64,000 nucleotides of DNA, from positions 34,784,832 to 34,848,831 of the forward strand of contig NC_135549.1 of NCBI RefSeq assembly GCF_964340395.1. The letters are read 5' to 3'. The position numbers and the translations under genes were made by a program. This document shows, piece after piece, positions 28,101-40,100 of the stretch. The notes under the pieces are model-generated. The model saw only the letters and a program-made list of their open reading frames with translations. It did not search any database and was not told the origin of the DNA. Position 1 is the first letter of the stretch. Every line of letters begins with the position of its first letter. This DNA is from Glandiceps talaboti. Its lineage: Eukaryota > Hemichordata > Enteropneusta > Spengelidae.

Positions 28101-31100
28101 TGAATGGAATCTCTGTATATTGATACAGGTAGACACTTGAATGGAATCTCTGTATATTAATAGGGGTAGACACTTGAATGGAATCTCTGTATATTAATAC
28201 AGGTAGACACTTGAATGGAATCTCTCTATATTAATAGGGGTAGACACTTGAATGGAATCTCTGTATATCAATACAGGTAGACACTTGAATGGAATCTCTG
28301 TATATTGATACAGGTAGACACTTGCATGGAATCTCTGTATATTAATAGGGGTAGACACTTGAATGGAATCTCTGTATATATCTTCTTTATTACCTACTTA
28401 TTAAATTTACATTTGTAGATAAAATAAATAATACATTTTTGAGGTAGGTAAAAGGAGACCAGAAAATAGCTACTTGCTAATCAAGTCTGTCTCCTTAGAC
28501 ACTGTAAATAACATTTATAATAAATACATGACAAAATATAGAGAGGGCAGTGGAAACAAAACTAAATATCTATGAAAATATGTACATTATACATCAACAT
28601 GGGTTGCAGTATATTCATATCAGGTGAAGAAAATCTTTTAGTGAGTTACGAAAAACATTCCTTGATGATTTGGACCTAACATTAAAAGGTAAGTTGTTCC
28701 AGTGTATAGCTCCTGTGTATGACATTGCAAATTTACCTATTTCAGTGTTTATCCTTGGGATTGAAATATTGCCCTTAATTTTGTGACGTGTATTATAATA
28801 GTGAGTGGGAAATGAACAATATTGTGTGAAATGATGTGGCAAGTTACCGTTGAGCAGGTCGTACATAAAAGTGCAAATTTGAAGTTTATGTTGGTTAAAT
28901 ATATTTAGAATGTGTAACTGATTGAATAGTTGATTGGCACTGGAAGTTATAGCTCTGGCTGCCATTTTTTGAGAAGTGAGGATACAGGTCAAATGTGATC
29001 GGTATGTAGAGCCCCAGACCTCAAGGCCATAAGTTATATGTGGTTGTATGAAAGTTTTGTAAATTAATAGGAGAATACTTTGTGGTATAAACTGACTCAG
29101 TCGAAACATAATGCCAACTTTTTTCCTGACAATAGAGTTCACTTTGTGTGCATGTTTGGACCAGTTAAGATTTTTGTCTAAGATGACACCAACAAAACAA
29201 GTTTCATCAACTTCATCAATTTCCTTGTTGTTGATGTGTAGACTTCCACAAAGAGCAACTTTTCTTTTGTTTGTTCGAAAAACAATGTAATTTGTTTTGA
29301 GATGGTTAATAGTGAGTTTGTTTGCATTACACCATGTTACAACTTTACTAAAATGTACATCAACCATGTTTAAATTTATATTGTGACTGCTGCTATCAAA
29401 AGTATGAAAAAGATTGGTATCGTCTGCAAACAACCTAAAATTGAAAAAAGTAGAAGAACGAAAAATGTCATTGATAAAAATTAGGAAAAGAGTAGGTCCC
29501 AAAACAGACCCTTGAGGTACACCACATTTAATATCAAGGCTTGATGACTTATTGCCATCAGCAGAGACAAATTGGGATCTATTATGCAAATAATCAGTAA
29601 ACCATTGTAATGGAAGTCCTCTAATACCATAGTGTGCCATTTTAGACAAAAGAATGTGATGGTTAATTGTGTCAAAGGCCTTGGAGAAGTCAAGAAATAT
29701 GCCAAGTGTAACTTTGCCTGCATCTATTTGATGTAAAATATGGTCTATAAGATTGATAAGAGAGAGTTTTGTGCTGTAATTTTTCCTAAATGCATACTGG
29801 TGTTTATAAAGAATATTCTGATTTTCCAAAAAACTAGTTAGTCGAGTGTTAACAATTTGTTCTATGACTTTACTTAAAAGGGGCAGAATTGAGATAGGTC
29901 TATAATTACCAGGGTCATCAGTAGCACCTTTCTTATAAATAGGGGATACTTTGGCTAATTTGAATACTTTGGGAAAGACACCAGACATAAATGATAAGTT
30001 AAAAATGTAAGCCAGTGGTTTAGCTATAACAGATGCTCCGTCAATAAGTAATCTAGCTGGACAGTCATCATGACCACTAGTCTTTTTAGCATTTAGGTTT
30101 GTGATAAATGCATTCACTTCATGTTCCGTTGTGGGGCTCATAAAAAATGAATTTTTAGAGGGCTCTGGTAAATACTCGCTGAAGCTTTGGCTTGTGGAAC
30201 CAATTTTACTAGCTAGATCTGGTCCTATGTTTACAAAATACCTATTGAAAGCTGTTACAATATCATTAGCTGTCCATAAAGACTATCAGGTAGAGTGTTT
30301 TGGCATTTGTACCCCGACCTCCAAGGACTTCGTTAATAGTCTTCCATAGTATGTTTGTGTTACTGTTGTTTTCTGTAAAAATATTAGCATAATATAATTG
30401 TTTTGCTTTCCTAATAACAGAGACCAAAACATTTCTGTAATGTTTGTATTTAGAGGCAGTATTTCTATTAAAATTCGAGTTGATCATCTTGGAATAAAGT
30501 TTGTGCTTAGTCTTTATCGATTTCTTGATTGCTAAAGAGATCCAAGGTTTGTTTACTTTCTTATTATTGACTATCTTAGTGGTAAGAGGTGCATGCCTAT
30601 TACATATATCACTGAATATAGAATGAAATCTCTCGTAGGCAGAATCCACATCTGTACTGTTATATATAGAATCCCATGGAGCACTTAGTAGGTCAATATG
30701 ATAGTGAGAATAATCATAATGATTATAATTTCTAAAAGTAATTTTACGTTTGTATGATAATTTGATTGGATAATCTTTGAAAAGGGCAAAAATAGGGTAG
30801 TGATCTGAAATATCACTTAACAGAGTACCTGCATGAATTTTGTATGAACAAATATTCCTGTAGATATGATCAATAAGTGTTTGAGAAGTACTTGTCACTC
30901 TGGTTGGTGGAGATATCAACTGGTATAATCCTAAACATTCTAAAGATGTAAGTAGTGATTCAACCTGAAGTGAATTATTTACAGTGTTTATATCAATGTT
31001 GAAATCACCCATTAAAATACAATGGGTTTTATCAAGCCTACAATCATTCAATACATTTAGTAAACTATTATGAAATTCATTAATATCAGTGTTTGGCTTC

Positions 31101-34100
31101 CTGTATACGATGCCAACTATTGTTTTGGAGTTATTGATGTTTACTTCCAACCAGAGGGACTCAGCGTGAGTAATGACAAAATTTAGTAAATTGTATGTGA
31201 GAGATGAGTGTATATATGCCCCTACCCCGCCACCCCTACCCACATCTCGTGATTTACATTCAAGTGTATAATCATGTATATTACAAATATTCAGATTACT
31301 GGTATCCCAAACCTCAGATATACCAATAATAGCAAATTTGGATTTGATAATGTCTTCATACATAAGTTTTAAACTATCAATATTTTTATGCAATGACCTA
31401 ATATTGACATGGGATACACATAAAGAACTATTTGATATAGAATCATAACACTCATCAAAATTGTGTGGCGATAGGGAGGAGTGGTCTACATTAAAAAGCA
31501 AAGAAGTATCAATGTTACTGTTCATAGTTTGGGTAAGTAACTACTACTAGTTGTACTAACTTAAATATACACAAGGTACATAAGCATCCACAAAAGGTCT
31601 GACTGTTCCGTGAAAAGAAGCTTTGAGGTAAGTTCTGAGGTAGTCGGAGTGTGAAAGTACCTTCTTGATTAAACAATTCTTGATAGGTCATCTTCTTTAG
31701 AAACGATCAGTAGTCTTGATGTGTCGTCCTTCTTAACATAAATCTTCCCATTATTTGTCCACATGTACTTGTAGTGAGTATCTTTCCTTCTTATATTTAC
31801 CTTGTATAGTAGTTTGCGCATGGCTGGTAGTAGGTTTTCGTTGATGTATAGTTTCGATGGGCTATCCATACCAAAATCTCTGGCAGTTGTATTTTTGAGT
31901 TTTTTCCTGTTGTCATACACACTGTTTCTTGCCTTCCTGGTTGTGAATTTTACTATGATTGGTCTAGGTCTTGTTCGTGTTGATATGGCTGACGCGGCAG
32001 TGTTGTTACGTCTGTCTTGTGGTCCGATGCGGTGAGCTATGTCGACGTCACTTTCTTTAATGTTCGGGTTTATCTTCTTGAATATTCTGAGCACTGTTCC
32101 GGTCACATCTTCACCGTCTGTCTCTGGGACACAACTTACTTCCAGGTTTATTCTCCGGTTGTATTGATTTAAATTGTTCAGATCGTCTTCTATCGTATTG
32201 ATCTGTTGACTCAGTTGTGCATTTTGTTGTCTTAGTTGTGTGTTATCACGTTCCACGGTGTCTATACGATTTTTCATTTCTTCATATTTGGCGTTGAAAA
32301 AAGCCATTGAATTATTCAACTGGGTTTGTTGTTCTCTGACGTCTTGTAGGTTGGTTTGTATTTTGGACAGCTGTATGATGATCGGCTGTAACAGGCGTTG
32401 AATTCTCTCGTCTTCACTGACTCCAGATACATGAGATAGGACACTGTCACTGGTAGCCGCCATCTTGTCCAATGCAGTAACACTTCGAGTTGTTGGTTTT
32501 CCGAAACGCTTCGTGTTACAGTTACTACAGAGCATTAAATCGCCCTGAATAAGTTCACTCCCTTCTTGGTGTTACAAGTTTCACATCTCATGTCAATAAC
32601 TGCTTGTTTGCTGCTTCAGATCGCAAAAATCAGCAAAAGAATGTCAATACTATGGAGCGTCTGCAAAAGACGTACTGCTCCATGAAAAGCGCCCTCTACT
32701 CTGTATATTGATACAGGTAGACACTTGAATGGAATCTCTGTATATTAATAGGGGTAGACACTTGAATGGAATCTCTGTATATTAATAGGGGTAGACACTT
32801 GAATGGAATCTCTGTATATTAATAGGGGTAGACACTTGAATGCAGTCTCTGTATATTAATACGGGTAGACACTCGAATGGAATCTCTGTATATTAATAGG
32901 GGTAGACACTTGAATGGAATCTCTATATTAATACAGGTAGACACTTGAATGGAATCTCTGTATATTAATAGGGGTAGACACTTGAATGGAATCTCTGTAT
33001 ATTAATAGGGGTAGACACTTGAATGGAATCTCTCTATATTAATACAGGTAGACACTTGAATGGAATCTCTATATTAATACGGGTAGACACTTGAATGGAA
33101 TCTCTGTATATTAATACAGGTAGACACTTGAATGGAATCTCTGTATATTAATAGGGGTAGACACTTGAATGGAATCTCTGTATATTAATAGGGGTAGACA
33201 CTTGAATGGAATCTCTGTATATTAATAGGGGTAGACACTTGAATGCAGTCTCTGTATATTAATACGGGTAGACACTCGAATGGAATCTCTGTATATTAAT
33301 AGGGGTAGACACTTGAATGGAATCTCTATATTAATACAGGTAGACACTTGAATGGAATCTCTGTATATTAATAGGGGTAGACACTTGAATGGAATCTCTG
33401 TATATTAATAGGGGTAGACACTTGAATGGAATCTCTCTATATTAATACAGGTAGACACTTGAATGGAGTCTCTGTATATTAATACGGGTAGACACTTGAA
33501 TGGAATCTCTGTATATTAATAGGGGTAGACACTTGAATGGAATCTCTGTATATTAATACAGGTAGACACTTGAATGGAATCTCTGTATATTAATAGGGGT
33601 AGACACTTGAATGGAATCTCTGTATATTAATACAGATAGACACTTGAATGGAGTCTCTGTATATTAATACAGGTAGACACTTGAATGGAATCTCTGTATA
33701 TTGATACAGGTAGACACTTGAATGGAATCTCTGTATATTAATAGGGGTAGACACTTGAATGGAATCTCTGTATATTGATACAGATAGACACTTGAATGGA
33801 GTCTCTGTATATTAATACAGGTAGACACTTGAATGGAATCTCTGTATATTGATACAGGTAGACACTTGAATGGAATCTCTGTATATTAATAGGGGTAGAC
33901 ACTTGAATGGAATCTCTGTATATCAATAGGGGTAGACACTTGAATGGAATCTCTGTATATTAATAGGGGTAGACACTTGAATGGAATCTCTGTATATTAA
34001 TACAGGTAGACACTTGAATGGAATCTCTGTATATTGATACAGGTAGACACTTGAATGGAATCTCTGTATATCAATAGGGGTAGACACTTGAATGGAATCT

Positions 34101-37100
34101 CTGTATATTAATAGGGGTAGACACTTGAATGGAATCTCTGTATATTAATACAGGTAGATACTTGAATGGAATCTCTGTATATTGATACAGGTAGACACTT
34201 GAATGGAATCTCTCTATATTAATAGGGGTAGACAATTGAATGGAATCTCTGTATATTGATACAGGTAGACACTTGAAGTAACATGGATTATTATTATGTC
34301 CCATATGACATCACCTTTGTGCCAGTTTGAATGAAATAAGATATTGCTTGTCTGAGAAATGATGTATTATGGATGTACACATGGATGGATGGATTGATGG
34401 ATGGAGTCCACCGTAATAGTTCTCCCTTTGGGGGAGCAACAACCAACCTTTAAAGCTGTTATGGAGTGGTCATCAGTAGCTTGCCTCATGACATCATCAT
34501 CTGAATGAGCTCTATCACAATCCACCCTAGACGTGTCCTGTAAAACATGTATATTACACTGTCAATATATTTATACTTGAAAACAATAATACAGAACTTC
34601 GTCTCACATTCTTGTTTAAAGTTACATGGTCTGCTACTATTAAAATGCTTTTACATTATTTCGATGTACATTAAATACTTACACAAAACTACTCCCAGAC
34701 TAGTACTGGTGTAAAAAGCAGTCATCAGAGATGACTCAGCCCCGTGATGGATGTGTACAGAGAACTGCCACCAGTCATGGCAGTGTGATATTATAGATTG
34801 TATGAAATATGGCTTTGTAGCACAACTGTATAATTGATTGAATATTTACATACATTTCTTGAATGCTTATTCAATTATTTATTAATCACTGTTGTTACCT
34901 CTGTGATATGCATGATCATTTGGCTGTTGCTATGGGTGTTGTCTTGTTGCTAGGCATATTTGAATACATTTTTTGAATGTTTAATGTTTGTTCACTTGTC
35001 TAAAAATCTTATCTTTGTAAAATACACAATTGTGTAGCTATTGCTATGGGCATGGTCATGGTTGCTAAGGATATTTACACATACATTTTTTGAATGTTTA
35101 TTCTATTGTCTATTAATACATATCGTTTTTAGGTAAGGAACTCATGTCAATTAGTGAATGGTTAGTTGACAACAAACTATCATTACATCTAGGAAAAACC
35201 GAATCAATTCTGTTTGGCTCAAAACGTAAACTTAATTCCAACACTAAACTTAATGTTGTATGTAATATAAATACCCAAATCACTCACAAAACATCAGTCA
35301 ATTACCTGGGAGCAAAATTAGACCAATCGCTTGGTGGTGAGGGTATGGCTGAAAAGGTTCTCAAAAAGGTATATGCCAGACTGAAATTTCTATATCGAAA
35401 ATCTAAATTTTTGGATTTTAACACTAGGAAATTGTTGGCTTCAGCCCTTATTCAATGCCATTATGACTATGCATGCTCCTACTGGTACAAAAGCCTAACC
35501 CGACGTACAAAATCTAAACTACAAATCTCTCAAAACACACTGATCAGATTTGTGTTAAACTTGCATCCAAGAACTCATATATCCTACACACACTTCAAAC
35601 AACTAGGATGGCTTCCTATTGAACAATGAGTTGAACAGCTAAAACTAAATCATGTTTATAAAGTGCTGAACGGTAATGCACCCAGTTATCTTTCCGATCA
35701 TTTCAGACTAACCAGTAGTAGGCATTCATACAACACCAGATCTAGTTCTTCCTCTATTTATATTCCAACCTTCAATACTCAAAGTCAACATTCATTCTGT
35801 TTGTCTGGCACAAATATCTGGAACAGTCTACCTTCATGTATTCGTAATGTCAGCTCTTTGCAACTTTTTAAGAAAAGTGTTAAAGCTTTTATGTACGAGA
35901 AATTGTCTGAATTGGAAGAAAGTGAGTTCGTTTATTTACTATAGGCTGGCCTCGCTCCATATGTAGTAGCCGGGTCAGTTTTTTTTAGTATATTCTGTCT
36001 GCTATGTACTGTTTTTTCGTCATTTTTATGCTATGTAATGTTTGGTGTGGGAGGACCACAATGGAAATAAGTTGTTAAAACTTTTTTGTGTTATCCTCGG
36101 CAAAGGTATTCCGTGCTGTATTTGTTTGTTTGTGAAAGCTGTAGTGTTATTTCCGTTTTTGTTTTGTGGTTTCCTGAATATTTTTTGCCAAATAAAATCA
36201 CATCACATCACATTACCTTTGAAAAATCCCTGACCATTTGGCTGGTGCTATGGGCATGGTCCTGTTGCTAGGCACATTTACATACATTTCCTTTACTCAA
36301 TTGTCTATTAATCACTCTTTTTATCTTTGCAATATCGTGATCAATTGGCTGTTGCTATGGGCATGGTCTTGTTGCTAGGTACATTTGCATACATTTTTTG
36401 AATGTTTCTTCACTTGTCTAAAAATCACCGTTGTAATTCTTTGTGAAATTCACCATCGATTGGCAGTTGCTATTGGCGTGGTCACGGTTGCTAAGGATAT
36501 TTGCATACATTTTTTGAATGTTTACTCACTTGCCTACCTGATTATATTATTTGACTAAAACACACTGCCATTTGGTTGTTGCTTTGGGCGTGGTCATTGT
36601 TTGTTGCTAGGGCCAAAATGTTTTACAGAAAATCTGCAGAATAACACTTCTAGTAACATTTCACCCAGTTTTAGTCTCATTGACAAAGTACTTTCTGAGA
36701 TTTAAGTTTTTGACCAAAATTCACATTGTTAACACCTAATTTGCATATCACTCATGAGATCATTATATGTTTGACATTCCTTCATCTATACACCCCCAGA
36801 TGCATTCCCATTAAATTTCAGTCCAATCTGCCAAGTAGTTTTGGAATTAAAGACGTTTGACCAAAATACACATTTTTATCCCTAATTTGCATATCACTCA
36901 TGCAAATCTAAATCAACATGCCCCTAAGAATATTCCCACCAAATTTCAGGCTAATCTACCCAGTAGTTTTGGAGTTTAAGCTTTTTGACCAAAAATCACA
37001 TTTTTTAACCCAAACAAGTGACCTATCGGTCAGAATAGCTCTGCTGGTTTTTTTTATTTTTTATTTTGGTAACATGTAGAAGTGGTTCAGTTGTTCAGCT

Positions 37101-40100
37101 CTTCACAATGCAGTTTTGTTTTAGCAATCTCAGAAAAATAATGACTGAGAAATGTACAAAAAAAAGAAGGATTTTTGAGCTTGGTTATAAATAATTCCAG
37201 TGTCTTACAGATTTAACCCTGGAAAATTTTAATGATGAATGAAATAAACTAGGGATCTAATTAAAAATAATTTTGAGGCAATTCAAATTTCAATTTTCTA
37301 ACAAATTTACCAAAAACACTGTCCATAATTGTCAACAACATTCAACTTGTAGTAGACATAACATCGCCTGATATTTTAATTTAATAGTCTATGGACCTCC
37401 TTGCAGGTGGTGCACATATTTTGTTAGTCCTGTTTACATATGGAACAAGTCGCCCCCCCCTTCAGTGTTGAGGGTCGTGTTAGTAATATAGACCTGTGCC
37501 CGTCTGCAAGCAGGACTAGCATTTCGCATGCAAGCTGGACTAAATTTAGTCAAGTGTTCAAAGCTCAATGTGACGTGGCAAGAGACATCGTGAAAATCAG
37601 AATTGTAGGCCTACTAATCTCGGCAAAAATAAATATTTCGCTAATCATAACTGAAAAGGTCTTGTCTGAAATTTTTTCAATATCAATGACAGATATGCAG
37701 AGTGCTAGCGTCTTCCAACGGTACATCATATGTGTCAAGCGAAAGTTACGAGGTCATCTACCGTCTCCTGAATAGCTGTCCCTCGCTTTTGAGCTGCTAG
37801 ATTCATCGACTAAAATAAACCATTATTAGGTAGAAGACATCACAAAATACTACTATTAACTTTTTATCATTGTTTTTGAGAATTCACAATGTTTCACAAC
37901 CCAGCCATTCCGCAATCACAATCAATATAGTACAAGTACATACATTTACTTACAGTTATAAATTGCATTTGTCCCATTTAATTCTCACTCAAAAGCCAGA
38001 ATATAACATTAGTACATGATACAATTTACCGAATGACAGCATTACAAGCATACAGTGTACACGTAACTTCACTAATGTTGTGCCTAGCATGATACGCGTT
38101 ACACCATGCATGTGCACTATGCACCACCGCGGCACTGACTGTCCATAGAAAATACAGGTAAAGATTTACGACCCTGCTGCTTACTGTCTCACATTTACAT
38201 TTAATACGAATTTATTTTCTCTCGAAAGCCATAGTTTATTACATCATGTAATTCAACGATTTTTGGGGATAAGTGCTTTGTATAGAACATACCTGCAGAA
38301 GATTTATGAACCTGCTGTCCAATGGTTGTCATACATGGTGACATGACATTTTTGAAGACTGCAACGACTACGTTCAAATCCTATCTCTGTTTACTACGTG
38401 CCTAATCACCCAGTATATCATTTGATTCATATCCACATGTACTACAATTCTTTGTTCATGGATTTTGAAAAAAGTAGAGATAAGACAGCTTTAAAATGTG
38501 ACAAAAAACCCAAAATTTGTTAATTTTCAGGAAAATTAGTCTAAAAATCACGATAAATGCACAAATACAAATGTGCAAACGTAGTTTGTTTTCATCAGCT
38601 GATTGTCACGTAGTGGCATTTCCGACATCATCATAAGTTCATGAATTAAGAGAATCGAAAAAAACACCTAAATTTGACCAAAACTGTCATTTTATTAATA
38701 TTACTGTGGTATACAATAGAAATGCCGTAGGAAAAAAAATCAAAAAGTACTAAAAATAGTAGAATTTCGATTTCCAGAAATAGCTAGTTGTGAACGAGGA
38801 TCGTGAACTTACGACCTCTGCTAGGCTCCAAAGCATTGCATGTAGTGGTATGGTATAGTATAGGGAAGATACGAGGATTTAAGATGGTGTCCTCTGAACT
38901 CACTTGTTGTGCATTACCACATCGGCAATTTTGATGCAGCAATTTTGCCACCAATATTGATCCTACAAAATCAAAACTCCATAAATGAACCACAAAATAC
39001 TTTCCCTTTCAAAATGTGGTAATTTGAGAATGAGTATTATCGTTTTTATTGATGACTGACTCTGTCAAAAATCGTCCCCTAGTGACAGCATACACTTTCA
39101 GGCTAGGTATGACTTGATCAAAAGCATACAAATGTATACTGGAATGAACCATTCTGTAGAAGGGGTCCAGAATTTGGATTTGAAGTCTGCAACCGTGTTT
39201 CGAACAAACTCTTGTCATTTGGGTGCACAATGCATAGAATTAAGACTATAGCACATATTACATTGCTTGTATGATGTCAATGGTGTCTTTTGAAAAGTGG
39301 CAGTTTACTTAAAATCTCGTGGACTGATTTCCAATATGGTGTCGGTCACAATGCTCATTAACATATTAATTACAAAAAAAAATCATCAAAAATAGAAAAA
39401 AAGATGTGCTGACTTGAAATTAACAAATCTGAGTAAGCTTCCCTCTGCGCATCAACACACCAGATATCAAAGCAATCTGACTAGTAGTATTTGAGGAGAT
39501 GATAAAAATATCATTTTTGAAAAAAAAATCATGATAATAAATTGAAAATGGCACAGAACAACTTGGCATGAACAAATCTGAATAGCCTCCCCCCAAGGAA
39601 CATGCACACCAAATATCAAAGTATTCTGACTGTCACTTTCGGAGAAGATGGTGAAAATAAAAAAAGTTGATGGACACACCATGATCACTTATACCTCTAT
39701 ACCCACCTATACCTAAAGCTTATGCTTTCAGCTTTCGCTGACAGCGGAGCTAAAAATGGCTCTAAGTCAGCTAAATTTTATCATATCCCAAAGCAAATTG
39801 ATGTGTATATGTAAGCCATAATTCATTATCCATTTACTAAGTTTGAAAGAAATCGGTCAATGAATGTCCAAGGAATGGCTTCAGATGCACAGACAGATGT
39901 ACGGATGCACGGACACACGGTGCCCAATCTATAAGCCTTCCCCAGACTATGTCCAGTGGGGGTTAATAAGGATACATGCTGTGAATCATATGAAAATACA
40001 TCTCCTGGCATTGTTTCTGAGCAATAGAGTTTGAGTTGACCCCATGGCAGAATGGATGATTGAAAAAACATTCAAAAACGATCACCTAACAGTCAGCTGA

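Larger units (their letters stand above)
28380..32699 (-). mobile_element. Nearly full-length CR1/Jockey-type LINE with two ORFs
   Basis: A 4.3-kb element with about 160 bp of 5' UTR, ORF1, ORF2 and a 3' UTR ending in an AATAAAG-containing AT-rich tail. TCTGTATAT flanks it (28371-28379, 32700-32708), a target duplication inside the 37-bp minisatellite. It is the youngest-looking LINE here: ORF1 is intact and ORF2 has only one broken region. It lies in the vezatin intron between 34448 and 24807 and has the same orientation as the gene. Confidence 0.9.

Noticed and set aside
37440-37775. 111-codon ORF as a gene
   Set aside because: It lies in family B, has no recognisable domain, and the matching region is absent from copy 1.
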